From an uncultured Lachnospiraceae bacterium (lineage in GTDB: Bacteria > Bacillota > Clostridia > Lachnospirales > Lachnospiraceae): 32,023 nucleotides of DNA. Shown here piece after piece: positions 7,034 through 15,856 of this stretch. Location: positions 1-32,023 of the forward strand of contig CACXDC010000159.1 of assembly GCA_902766365.1 (NCBI GenBank), in the 5' to 3' direction. Every line of letters begins with the position of its first letter. The stretch's first letter is position 1. Both the position numbers and the translations under genes were made by a program. Below the pieces are notes generated by a model. The model ran no database searches. It saw only the letters and a program-made list of their open reading frames with translations, and was not told the DNA's origin.

Positions 7034-9106
7034 CTAAATGAGTGCGTTGGCATCCAGAATCAGTGCTACCTCGCCATCACCGAGAATGGTTGCACCGCTG
7101 ATGATCTTGCACTTGTTAATGTATTTGCCAAGTGATTTGATAACGATCTCCTGCTGTCCGATCAGTTCATCTACAACCAGTCCGGCCAGCTTCTCACCCT
7201 TCTTCACAATAACAACTACCATATTTTCTTCCGGAGACTTCTGGCTCTCAATATCCAGTTCTTTGCTCAGTCTGACAAGAGGGATTACATTTCCTCTTAA
7301 TTTGATCACCTCGTTATTTCCAACCAGCTTGATCTCAGCCGGATTGATATCTTCGATTGTCTGGATGCTTCCAAGGGAGATTGCATACTTCTCACCGCCG
7401 ACAATAACCATCAGTGCCTGGATAATTGCAAGGGTCAGAGGAAGTCTGATGATCCATGTACTTCCTTCGCCAAGCTTGGATTTTACCTCTACCTCACCGC
7501 TCAAGGACTCGATCTTGGACTTCACAACATCAAGACCAACACCTCTTCCGGATACATCCGTTACTTTGGTGGAAGTAGAAAAGCCTGCATGGAAAAGTAA
7601 TCCGATGATATCCTTCTCATTCATGCTCTCAGCCTGCTCCGGTGTAATGACACCTCTCTCTATGGCTTTCTGCTTAACAGCCTCTGTATCGATACCATTA
7701 CCATCATCTCTTACTTCGATGACTACATTGTTACCATCCTGGTAAGCGTCCAGGAAAATAGAACCGACCTCCGGCTTTCCTCTCTGGGCACGTACCTCTG
7801 CCGATTCCAGTCCATGATCCGCACTGTTACGGAGCAGATGCATCAGAGGATCTCCAATTTCATCCACTACAGTACGATCCAGTTCTGTTTCCTCACCTGT
7901 CATATACAGTTCCATCTTCTTGTCCAGCTTCTTGGAAAGCTCACGGATCATTCTCGGGAACTTGCTGACTACGCTTTCAATAGGAACCATTCGAACCTTC
8001 ATGACAGACTCATGCAGATTCGTGGTTACACTTTCCAGATATTCGATCTGTTCATTAAATCCTGCACCTGTTGCGCCTTCCGTGCTGGAAGCAGATACCA
8101 GGGAATTCTTGGCAATGATCAGCTCACTGACAAGATTCATCAGTACATCCAGCTTTTCAATATCAACACGGACAGTTCTGTTGACTACCGGCTTTCCTGT
8201 CTTTTTATCTGCCTGCTGCTTGGCCGGTGCATTGTTCTGAGGTGCCGTGGCCGGTTTGGTTTCCGGCTTTCCTGCCACTGCAGCCGGTTTTTCTTCCGGC
8301 TCATCCTTCACTGATGTATCAATATTGATCACATCACCGACAACAGAAGCGATCTCTGATACATTTTCTGCAGCCTTGATGATCTCATCAAGAGACTGGT
8401 CAGAGATCACGATCAGACTGAACTCCAGATCAAACTTTTCATCTTCTATATCCTGTGCGGAAGGGTTGCAGACAATGATCTCTGCCTTTTCCTCCACTGC
8501 CTTATATACCAGGAAAGCTCTCGCAGCCTTCAGGATACAGGTTTCCTGTATGCGGATCGTCAGGCCATATGCCTGCTTTCCCTGTTCCTTTGCTGTAGCA
8601 ATTACATGCTTTTCCGGATCTCCCAGTGTGATCTGCTCCCAGCTGCGTCCATTCCCTTCTGCAGCCTTTGGTGCCTCTTCCTTTGCTTCCTTCTTCTGCT
8701 CTTCCATCTGGGCATCGGATTTGCCCTCCTTCAGGAACGCATTCAGCTGTTCAATAAGGGGCTTGTTATCATTCGTTCCCTCATCTGATGTTTCCTGGAT
8801 ATTGTTGGTATATTCGTCCAGCGCATCCAGACACTGGAACAGAATATCGATCAGGTTGGAGTTGACTTTCAGTGATCCGTTTCTGATCTCTGTGAAAACA
8901 TTCTCCATATCATGAGTCAGGTTCTGCATTCTCTTATAACCCATGGTGCCTGCCATTCCTTTCAGGGAATGTGCTGCACGGAAGATCTCATTGATCGTGT
9001 CTGCATCCTCCGGGTTCTGCTCCAGATTCATGATCTGTGTGTTCAGGTTTTCCAGATGCTCTCTTGATTCATCCAGGAAAATACCAAGGTACTGATTAAC
9101 ATCCAT
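7034..9106 (-). CDS. cheA: chemotaxis histidine kinase CheA
   Basis: A 690-residue CheA with the full domain set. P1 phosphotransfer domain at about 1-105 has His46 in AAHSLKGMAG. P2 (CheY/CheB docking) is at about 165-270, P3 dimerisation at about 318-380, and the P4 ATPase at about 385-550 with N-box LLRNSADHGLE (about 424-434), G1 VRDDGNGID and G2 GRGVGLDVV (530-538). P5, a CheW-like domain, is at about 560-690. It autophosphorylates on His46 in response to receptor state and passes phosphate to CheY; because the local CheB lacks a receiver domain, CheY is the only target visible here. The start is one base after the cheB stop with GGGGGT upstream, so the two are tightly coupled. Confidence 0.98.
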   Translation of the reverse strand: MDVNQYLGIFLDESREHLENLNTQIMNLEQNPEDADTINEIFRAAHSLKGMAGTMGYKRMQNLTHDMENVFTEIRNGSLKVNSNLIDILFQCLDALDEYTNNIQETSDEGTNDNKPLIEQLNAFLKEGKSDAQMEEQKKEAKEEAPKAAEGNGRSWEQITLGDPEKHVIATAKEQGKQAYGLTIRIQETCILKAARAFLVYKAVEEKAEIIVCNPSAQDIEDEKFDLEFSLIVISDQSLDEIIKAAENVSEIASVVGDVINIDTSVKDEPEEKPAAVAGKPETKPATAPQNNAPAKQQADKKTGKPVVNRTVRVDIEKLDVLMNLVSELIIAKNSLVSASSTEGATGAGFNEQIEYLESVTTNLHESVMKVRMVPIESVVSKFPRMIRELSKKLDKKMELYMTGEETELDRTVVDEIGDPLMHLLRNSADHGLESAEVRAQRGKPEVGSIFLDAYQDGNNVVIEVRDDGNGIDTEAVKQKAIERGVITPEQAESMNEKDIIGLLFHAGFSTSTKVTDVSGRGVGLDVVKSKIESLSGEVEVKSKLGEGSTWIIRLPLTLAIIQALMVIVGGEKYAISLGSIQTIEDINPAEIKLVGNNEVIKLRGNVIPLVRLSKELDIESQKSPEENMVVVIVKKGEKLAGLVVDELIGQQEIVIKSLGKYINKCKIISGATILGDGEVALILDANALI

Positions 9107-9107
9107 C

Positions 9108-9710
9108 TTAAATTACCCCCACGTTCTTTGTAATCTCACCGGCAATCTGTGTCAGTGGCAATATTTTATCCGCCAGTTGTGCCTGGACAACGCTTCTTGG
9201 CATACCATACACCGTACACGTCTCCTCATTCTGCGCAATCACGGTAACTTTCTTTTTTTCTTTCAGATGCCTGATCCCCTCTGTGCCATCTGCTCCCATT
9301 CCGGTAAGCACCACACAGATGATCTCATCATAATCACTTTCCATCAGGGATTCATACATATAATTGGCACAGGGCCTTACCCCTTCTCTTGGCGGTTCGT
9401 CCATATAATGGAGCACTTCTTTTCCTGCCTTTTTCCTAATCTCCATGTGCCTTCCGCCTCTGGCAAGATAAGCATGTCCTTTCTCAGCCACATCTCCCTC
9501 TGCGGCTTCCTTGACAGAAAGTCCGGAAAGCTGGTCAAGCCGGATGGACAATGCCTCTGTGAAACCTGCTGGCATATGCTGTACAATAAATACAGGAGCA
9601 TTCAGCTCCGCTGGTAGAAACGGGATCAGACTCTGCAGTGCATTCGGCCCGCCGGTAGAACTGGCTATGGCTACTGCCTTACTGCCGGTACTCTTTACAC
9701 TCATTCTCAT
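9108..9710 (-). CDS. cheB: CheB-type methylesterase domain lacking the receiver domain
   Basis: CheB removes methyl groups from receptor glutamates. The 200-residue protein is only the C-terminal esterase domain. The catalytic triad is visible as Ser18 (ASSTGGP), His45 (VQHMPAGF) and Asp141 (TGMGADG). Usual CheB is about 350 residues with an N-terminal receiver that blocks the active site until phosphorylated. Here the frame meets a stop within about 15 bases upstream of the start, and only 71 bases separate it from the preceding gene, so the receiver is absent rather than mis-called. AGGAAAG lies about nine bases before the ATG. Activity is therefore likely constitutive or controlled otherwise. 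A full-length CheB elsewhere in the genome cannot be excluded. Confidence 0.93.
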   Translation of the reverse strand: MRMSVKSTGSKAVAIASSTGGPNALQSLIPFLPAELNAPVFIVQHMPAGFTEALSIRLDQLSGLSVKEAAEGDVAEKGHAYLARGGRHMEIRKKAGKEVLHYMDEPPREGVRPCANYMYESLMESDYDEIICVVLTGMGADGTEGIRHLKEKKKVTVIAQNEETCTVYGMPRSVVQAQLADKILPLTQIAGEITKNVGVI

Positions 9711-9742
9711 CTTTTTTCTCTTTCCTGTTGATTATTGCCTAT

Positions 9743-9751
9743 ATTATACCA
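9743..9751 (-). promoter_or_regulatory. possible extended -10 promoter before cheB
   Basis: On the minus strand the intergenic stretch before cheB contains TGGTATAAT, an extended -10 element (TG-N-TATAAT). No good -35 box is found at 16-18 bases. If active it would start a transcript near 9736 for cheB-cheA-cheW-cheC-cheD and the sigma-28 gene. The 71-base gap is one of the larger ones in the cluster. Prediction only. Confidence 0.35.
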
Positions 9752-9781
9752 TACCAGTCGCTTCACATGGGTGCAAAGTAA

Positions 9782-10510
9782 TCATTCCAGGCCTTTTTCT
9801 CTTTTTCTGTGCTTTCTTTCCTCTTCAAAGATAAATCGTATGATCTCTTCCCTGTCCATGGTATCAATATTGATATACTGGGCACGGTGCTCATATACCC
9901 CGGGCCGTTCATCCAGTTCCCTGACAGCGATCACCTTGGCGATCAAGGTATACTCTTTATCTTTTCCATCGATCAGGAGGTGATATTTACAGCAGATCAG
10001 GCTGCCCTGTTCATATGCGTAATCTCCCACGAACCGGATACCGCCGCCACTGATATCAACGATAATGCTGCGGGTCAGTGGAAGCCCCGGTACCAGATAG
10101 CTATTATTCTGCTCAACTGCTTCTATTTCCTCTTTCTGCAGGCTCCTTGCATTCATTTCCAGTGCACAGCTGAGACGGTAGTATTCCCTCCGCTGAAACC
10201 TCCTTAAATTGCTGGTCAGCTCCAGCAGGAGAAGATATTTATTATCTGTCTTGTATCTGTCTACGATCCTTGCAAAGCACTGGTACAGTCCGTTCGTCGT
10301 ATAGAAATACAGATCAAATTCTTCGTCTACCGGAAGCAGGATCAGCTTTGACTTCTCCATGGGCATATAGATCTCCAGACGATCCTCTGATACCACATCA
10401 TATACTGTGGTCTGATAAACCTTCTTTTTTTCTGTTTCTCCTGTGAATTTTACCCGTCCGACAGACTGGATTTCCACCCGGTTTCCCGGAACCACATATT
10501 TTGACAGCAT
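9782..10510 (-). CDS. YcgR-like c-di-GMP-binding PilZ protein
   Basis: A 242-residue protein with an N-terminal YcgR/PilZN-like beta domain (about 5-95) and a C-terminal PilZ domain (about 100-230). The c-di-GMP motifs are present: the arginine cluster RRFQRREYYR at 103-112 (RxxxR, Arg108 and Arg112) and DISGGG at 152-157 (D/NxSxxG). Proteins of this type (YcgR in enterics, YpfA/DgrA in Bacillus) bind c-di-GMP and slow the motor through MotA or the switch. Its ATG shares one base with the flhG stop (TGATG) and GGGGGAG lies five bases upstream, so it is translated with flhG. Bacillus has no gene at this position. Confidence 0.92.
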   Translation of the reverse strand: MLSKYVVPGNRVEIQSVGRVKFTGETEKKKVYQTTVYDVVSEDRLEIYMPMEKSKLILLPVDEEFDLYFYTTNGLYQCFARIVDRYKTDNKYLLLLELTSNLRRFQRREYYRLSCALEMNARSLQKEEIEAVEQNNSYLVPGLPLTRSIIVDISGGGIRFVGDYAYEQGSLICCKYHLLIDGKDKEYTLIAKVIAVRELDERPGVYEHRAQYINIDTMDREEIIRFIFEEERKHRKREKGLE

Positions 10511-11406
10511 CAGTTCTCCCCCTGGCCTCTATTTTTCTTGTTGCCTATCATATGTGCAAAAAAGGCTGCCATACCACGCCTTGTCACATTTCTGTTCAGT
10601 TCCACATTCATCAGCCTTGCTGCGATCTCCTCATAGGCGAGTGCCGAAGGTGCTCCCGGGTTCTGCAGGGAAACCGGCATCTGCTGCATGACCGCCTTGC
10701 TCAAATGGGCATCATTTGGTACCGCTCCCAGATATTCCATGGGAAGGCTCAGATATCTGGTCACTACGGAATTTAATTTGTCAAACAGGATCTTTCCTTC
10801 CTCCTGGCCGGACACCTTATTGGCGACCATCTTGATCCTGATTGCCTGTTCTTCAAAATCAGGATGTCTTCTCAGTGCCTTCAGCAGGGAATAGGAATCT
10901 GTAATAGAAGTAGGCTCAGGCGTCGTCACCAGAAGGATCTCTCCGCTGGCTACCAGAAATTCCAGTACGGAATCAGAGATACCCGCTCCTGTATCTATAA
11001 TGATCACATCTGCAATAGAATCTAACTCTTTCAGGTTTCTGATAATATAAGTCAGATATTCCCTGCTCAGATTGGAAAGTCCCGCAATTCCAGATCCTCC
11101 TGATATAAATCCCACATCCATAGGCCCCCAGGTGATGATTTCCTTCATGCTCTTTCCCTGATAAATCATATCACAGAAATTGTGCTGGGGAACTGTTCCA
11201 AACATGATCTCTATATTGGCAAGTCCGAAATCTGCATCCAGGATCACCACTTTCTTATCCATTTTGCGAAACTGGATCGCCAGGTTGATCGCCGTATTGG
11301 ATTTTCCCACACCGCCTTTGCCACTGGTCACTGTGATCACTCTTGCTTCAGGCTTTGCGATATTGTTTGCCTTTATGATATTTCTTAACTGCTGTGCCTG
11401 ATCCAT
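10510..11406 (-). CDS. flhG: flagellar number/placement ATPase FlhG (YlxH, MinD-like)
   Basis: A 298-residue MinD/ParA-family ATPase. The deviant Walker A box is SGKGGVGKSN at 28-37, followed by DADFGLANIE and DTGAGISD. The N-terminus has the DQAQQLR motif (2-8), the DQAxxLR element through which FlhG activates the FlhF GTPase. FlhG controls flagellar number and pattern and interacts with switch proteins. GAGAGG lies just upstream of the ATG. It follows flhF after 40 bases, the standard arrangement. Confidence 0.96.
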   Translation of the reverse strand: MDQAQQLRNIIKANNIAKPEARVITVTSGKGGVGKSNTAINLAIQFRKMDKKVVILDADFGLANIEIMFGTVPQHNFCDMIYQGKSMKEIITWGPMDVGFISGGSGIAGLSNLSREYLTYIIRNLKELDSIADVIIIDTGAGISDSVLEFLVASGEILLVTTPEPTSITDSYSLLKALRRHPDFEEQAIRIKMVANKVSGQEEGKILFDKLNSVVTRYLSLPMEYLGAVPNDAHLSKAVMQQMPVSLQNPGAPSALAYEEIAARLMNVELNRNVTRRGMAAFFAHMIGNKKNRGQGEN

Positions 11407-11446
11407 TCCTTACCTCTCATTTCAAGTCATACCGTTTCCGGTCTCA

Positions 11447-12679
11447 TTACTTCCTTGTATCTTTTCTGCCGCCGAGCAGCAGTTTTACCGTCTTCTGTGG
11501 ATTAAAGCTTTCCAGATCATCCGGTACATTCTGTCCGCAGGTAACATAGCAGATCTCCGCTCCTGTATACAGCCTGATATTGAACAGATTTCCCAGTTCC
11601 TCTGTTTCATCCAGCTTGGTAAAGATCAGCCGGTAATCCGTTACCTCCCGGTAAGCATCCACGATCTTCTTCAGATCATTATATTTCGTCGTGGCAGAAA
11701 GAACCAGGAATACATCTGTCTCTGCCAGTTCATCTGCCGCATGGATCAGCCCCTTTATGATCTCTCTCTGATCTGCATTCTGATGGGCATGCCCCGCTGT
11801 ATCCACCATGATATAATCATAATCCTGAAAATCACGGACCGCCTGACTGATCTCTTCTCCGGAATAAATGACTCTGAAGGGTACCTCAAGAATATTGGCA
11901 TAAGTCCGGAGCTGTTCAGCCGCAGCGATTCTGTATGTATCTGCTGTCAGAAGAGCTACTTTCTTTTTTCTGTCAAGCTGATATCCTGATGCGATCTTTG
12001 CAATGGTTGTTGTCTTACCAACACCGGTCGGTCCGATAAAGAATACAACTCTTGGCCCCTTCTGGCTTTCTGTCAGCTCCTGGGAATTGCCAAATTTCAG
12101 GATCATTTTCTGGTAAACATCCGCCAGTGCATGATCAAACGGTGTTCCCGGCTTGTTGTTCTTCTCCATCTCGTCAATGATCTGGTTTGCATATTTTTCA
12201 TCCACTTCGTTATCCAGCATGGTATTGTATACCAGCTTGATAAAGCGGGACATTTCGTCTTCCTTCGTTTCCTCTTCTTTTGTTTCTTCTGTTTCTTCCT
12301 CCGGCTTTTTCAACTGCTGTTCCAGAAGACTGTGCAGACTGTCCAGCTTCTCTTCGATCACGCTGTTTTCCAGTTGCTTTTCAAAATTCTTCTGTCCCTG
12401 AAGCTCTCCTTCTGCTGCATACCGGTTCTCTGCCGCTTTCTCTGCTCTAACAGTATTGCCATTCTGGCTGTCTGCATTTTTTCGCAGAGCCTGCACCTTC
12501 TGTTCACTTTCTTCCTCAAGTGCCACCGTGACCTCGGTGAGCTGCGGAAGCAGGAATCCGAAAGGTCCTTTCCGCTTTACCTTGCGCACATTCATGATCA
12601 CGACTGCGCTTCCCAGTTCTTTTTTTGCAGCTTCTACTGCATCATTTTCTGTTTTTGCCTGAAATTTCTTTATTATCAT
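11447..12679 (-). CDS. flhF: flagellar SRP-type GTPase FlhF
   Basis: A 410-residue member of the SRP GTPase family that, with FlhG, sets the site of flagellar assembly. It has a short N-terminal B domain (about 1-55, starting MIIKKFQAKTENDAVEAAKK), a charged linker with a Glu/Lys-rich run at about 125-142, an N domain (about 143-205) and a G domain. The P-loop GPTGVGKT is at 216-223, the DTAG box at 293-296 (followed by HAHQN where many relatives have RS), and the guanine-specificity motif TKLD at 354-357. Its ATG overlaps the flhA stop (ATGA), indicating translational coupling. Confidence 0.97.
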   Translation of the reverse strand: MIIKKFQAKTENDAVEAAKKELGSAVVIMNVRKVKRKGPFGFLLPQLTEVTVALEEESEQKVQALRKNADSQNGNTVRAEKAAENRYAAEGELQGQKNFEKQLENSVIEEKLDSLHSLLEQQLKKPEEETEETKEEETKEDEMSRFIKLVYNTMLDNEVDEKYANQIIDEMEKNNKPGTPFDHALADVYQKMILKFGNSQELTESQKGPRVVFFIGPTGVGKTTTIAKIASGYQLDRKKKVALLTADTYRIAAAEQLRTYANILEVPFRVIYSGEEISQAVRDFQDYDYIMVDTAGHAHQNADQREIIKGLIHAADELAETDVFLVLSATTKYNDLKKIVDAYREVTDYRLIFTKLDETEELGNLFNIRLYTGAEICYVTCGQNVPDDLESFNPQKTVKLLLGGRKDTRK

Positions 12680-14709
12680 GCTGTCACCATTCCTACCGAC
12701 TGCAGTTCAACATTATTCTCTATCTCATTATAGGATACCACGATCAGATCCTTGTAGTAATCCTCGGTCAGACGTTTAAAGTACATTCTTACAATGGGAG
12801 ATGTTACGATAATCGGGTTCTTGCCCAGATTTTCCAGCTTGGCAATCTCATCCCCAACGCTCTTCATGATCGCTTTCGTTTTCTCGGGATCCAGCGTCAG
12901 ATACGCCCCATTTTCTGACTGCTTCACACTCGCCATGATCTCCTGCTCCAGTTTCGGATCTAACGTTACTACACTGGTAGTCTCATTGGCCGGGAAGAAC
13001 TTGCTGGAGATTGCCCTCTTTAAGCTCTGTCTCACATACTCTGTCAGAATATCTGTATCCCTTGTAGAAGGTGCATAGTCTGCAAGTGTTTCAAATATGG
13101 TGAGCAGATCCCTGATGGAGATTCCCTCTTTTAAGAGATTCTGCAGTACCTTCTGGATCTCACCAAGACCAAGCAGCTTTGGTGTCAGCTCTTCTACCAG
13201 TGAAGGATTGGTATCCTTCAGATTATTGACAAGATTCTGAACATCCTGTCTGGTAAGGAGCTCTGAGATATGCTGTCTGATGATCTCAGTCAGATGCGTT
13301 GCTATGATAGAAGGCGGATCTACTACGGTATAACCAAGACTCTCTGCTCTTTCCCTCTGTCCCTCTGTGATCCAGATAGCCGGCAGATGGAAGGATGGTT
13401 CAAAGGTAGGAATACCTGTGATCTCTTCTTCTACATATCCGGGATTCATGGCCATATAATGATCAAAGAGGATCTCGCCTTCACTGACCTGGATTCCCTT
13501 GATCTTGATAATATACTGGTTCGGATTCAACTGGATATTGTCACGCAGTCTGATGATCGGCACTACTGTACCAAGCTCAAGTGCGATCTGTCTTCTGATC
13601 ATGACTACACGGTCAAGCAGATCACCGCCCTGATTCACATCGGCAAGAGGAATGATACCATAACCAAATTCCAGTTCAATGGGATCTACCTGCAGCAGGC
13701 TGTTGACATTTTCAGGCTGTCTGATCTCCTCTGCTGCGATTTCCTCTTCGTCTACCTCATTCTCGATCTTGGCTGTTTCAATCTCTCCGGCAATTACACG
13801 TCCACAGACAATGAATACCAGTCCGAGTGTCAGGAAGATCAGTGTCGGGAAAGGAGTCACGATACCAAGGGTACAGATAATAATTCCTACTATGTACAGT
13901 GCTTTTGGTATTCCAAATACCTGTCTGATCAGCACCGCTCCAAAATCGGCATCTTTTGAACCCTTTGTTACCAGAATACCGGTTGACAGAGAGATCAGCA
14001 GAGAGGGGATCTGGCTGACCAGACCATCACCGATTGTCAGGATCGTATAGGTATTCAGCGCACTGTTAAAGTCCATTCCCCGTCTCAGGACTCCCATGGC
14101 AATACCACCCACAATATTGACTGCAGTAATAATAAGACCTGCCGTGGCATCTCCCTTTACATACTTCACGGCACCATCCATGGAACCAAAAAAGCTTGCT
14201 TCTTCCTGGATCTTATCTCTTCTTCTTTTGGCCTCTGCATCATTGATCGCACCGGTATTCAGATCCGCATCGATCGCCATCTGCTTACCGGGCATGGCAT
14301 CCAGGGTAAAACGTGCCGTTACTTCAGCCACACGTTCGGAACCTTTATTGATGATCATAAACTGGACTATGATCAGAATCAGGAAAACGATCGCACCTAC
14401 GATCAGGTCACCGCCTCCGACATAATTACCAAAGGTCTGAACCACTTCACCGGGATCTCCTGTTGTCAGGATCAGTCTTGTAGAAGAAATATTCAGGGCG
14501 ATCCTGAATATCGTGGTGAAAAGAAGGATTGTCGGGAAGAATGACATATCCAGAACTTCCTTGGCAAACATTGCCGTAAACAGGATTGTAAAACCAAGGG
14601 CTATATTACAGGCAAGGAGAATATCAAGAAGCCAGTTCGGGATAGGTATGATCATCATCGCAAAGGCTGCGATCAGATATGCTGCAACTGCCAGATCCTG
14701 TTTCTTCAT
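12676..14709 (-). CDS. flhA: flagellar export gate protein FlhA
   Basis: A 677-residue FHIPEP-family protein. The N-terminal half (to about residue 315) holds about eight membrane helices, with the conserved cytoplasmic loop containing RRRDKIQEEASFFGSMDGA and VKGDATAGLI. The C-terminal half is the cytoplasmic domain that docks FliI/FliH/FliJ and export chaperones. FlhA forms the nonameric ring of the flagellar type III secretion gate and couples the proton gradient to export. AAAGGAG lies eight bases before the ATG. It lies between flhB and flhF as in Bacillus and is of normal length. Confidence 0.98.
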   Translation of the reverse strand: MKKQDLAVAAYLIAAFAMMIIPIPNWLLDILLACNIALGFTILFTAMFAKEVLDMSFFPTILLFTTIFRIALNISSTRLILTTGDPGEVVQTFGNYVGGGDLIVGAIVFLILIIVQFMIINKGSERVAEVTARFTLDAMPGKQMAIDADLNTGAINDAEAKRRRDKIQEEASFFGSMDGAVKYVKGDATAGLIITAVNIVGGIAMGVLRRGMDFNSALNTYTILTIGDGLVSQIPSLLISLSTGILVTKGSKDADFGAVLIRQVFGIPKALYIVGIIICTLGIVTPFPTLIFLTLGLVFIVCGRVIAGEIETAKIENEVDEEEIAAEEIRQPENVNSLLQVDPIELEFGYGIIPLADVNQGGDLLDRVVMIRRQIALELGTVVPIIRLRDNIQLNPNQYIIKIKGIQVSEGEILFDHYMAMNPGYVEEEITGIPTFEPSFHLPAIWITEGQRERAESLGYTVVDPPSIIATHLTEIIRQHISELLTRQDVQNLVNNLKDTNPSLVEELTPKLLGLGEIQKVLQNLLKEGISIRDLLTIFETLADYAPSTRDTDILTEYVRQSLKRAISSKFFPANETTSVVTLDPKLEQEIMASVKQSENGAYLTLDPEKTKAIMKSVGDEIAKLENLGKNPIIVTSPIVRMYFKRLTEDYYKDLIVVSYNEIENNVELQSVGMVTA

Positions 14710-14731
14710 CTATTCTTCTCCTTTCCTTTAT

Positions 14732-15844
14732 TTATGCTTTCCCTTTCAGATGATATACAAATGCAAGTACCTCTGCCACTGACTGGTAAAGTTCCGGTGG
14801 GATCAGGCCACCAATATCCACATTGGCATACAGCATCCTGGCAAGCGGCTTGTTCTCTACAATCTCCACATCATGCTCCCTGGCGATCTCCTTGATCTTC
14901 TGTGCCAGGAAATCCTCTCCTTTGGCTATGACATAAGGTGCGTCATATTTATCGGGATCATACTTGATCGCCACTGCATAATGAGTGGGGTTGGTGATGA
15001 CCACATCTGCTTCCGGAAGCTGCTGCATCATACGCCTTCTTGACGCTTCCTGCATTCTCTGCTTCTGTTTGCCCTTGACCTGTGGATCTCCTTCCTGATT
15101 CTTGTACTCATCTTTGACTTCCTGCTTGGTCATCTTCATGTCTTCCTTAAACTTATGCTTCTGATATGCATAATCCAGAAAGGCAATCACCATATAGACA
15201 GCAGAGATCCTGATCCCCAGATCAATGGCAGTTCCCCCTATCAGGGAAATTGCCTGGTTCAGACTCATATCATAAAGTAATAGAACGCCCGTTATCTTAT
15301 CCTTCATATAGCTGTAGACAACGTAACATATAATACCGATCTTCGCTACAGACTTCAAAAGCTCGATCAGTGCATTTGCTGAAAAAATACGTTTAAATCC
15401 CGATATGGGATTCAGTTTGCTGAACTTTGGCTGCAAAGGCTTGCTGGTGGGTTTCCACTTAACCTGCACCACGTCACATACCACTGCAACCACAACTCCT
15501 ACCAGAAAAACAGGTGCCAGCATCAGGAGCATCTTAAGACTCATTGACCGGAGCAGAACGAGAAGCGCTGCTACCGGGATCTTCCCTCCATACATGGTGA
15601 TCGTATCCGGGATCTGATTATAAATACCGGAGAAGCAGTCTACCATGTTTTCTCCGAGGCTTCCCACATATACCTTTAACAGTATAAACAGGGCAAGCAG
15701 TCCGAAAGCATTTCCAATCTCCTTGCTTTTGGCTACCTGTCCTTCTTTTCTGGCATCCTCCAGTTTTTTGGCTGTAGGCTCTTCGGTCTTTTCACCGCCC
15801 GGGCCATCTTTAGCAAAAAACTGCAAATTATATTCTAAAACCAT
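14732..15844 (-). CDS. flhB: flagellar export switch protein FlhB
   Basis: A 370-residue FlhB. It has four membrane helices (roughly 45-62, 90-132, 163-182 and 205-232) and a cytoplasmic C-terminal domain with the self-cleaving NPTH motif at 285-288. Cleavage between Asn and Pro switches export from rod/hook to filament substrates together with FliK. The family N-terminus EKTEEPTAKKLEDARKEGQV is present. AAGGA is seven bases before the ATG. The gene follows fliR by 12 bases. Confidence 0.98.
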   Translation of the reverse strand: MVLEYNLQFFAKDGPGGEKTEEPTAKKLEDARKEGQVAKSKEIGNAFGLLALFILLKVYVGSLGENMVDCFSGIYNQIPDTITMYGGKIPVAALLVLLRSMSLKMLLMLAPVFLVGVVVAVVCDVVQVKWKPTSKPLQPKFSKLNPISGFKRIFSANALIELLKSVAKIGIICYVVYSYMKDKITGVLLLYDMSLNQAISLIGGTAIDLGIRISAVYMVIAFLDYAYQKHKFKEDMKMTKQEVKDEYKNQEGDPQVKGKQKQRMQEASRRRMMQQLPEADVVITNPTHYAVAIKYDPDKYDAPYVIAKGEDFLAQKIKEIAREHDVEIVENKPLARMLYANVDIGGLIPPELYQSVAEVLAFVYHLKGKA

Positions 15845-15856
15845 AGAGCTTTCCTT

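Noticed and set aside
8247..8915. Plus-strand frame of 222 codons
   Set aside because: Antisense to the P1-P2 part of cheA, Ser-rich and without family features.
9711..9781. Lost CheB receiver domain hidden by a frameshift
   Set aside because: Only 71 bases lie between cheB and the PilZ gene, and the PilZ gene is intact, so there is no receiver remnant here.
14949..14956. CCCGATAA in flhB as a sigma-28 promoter
   Set aside because: It is inside the coding region and the -35 position does not match.
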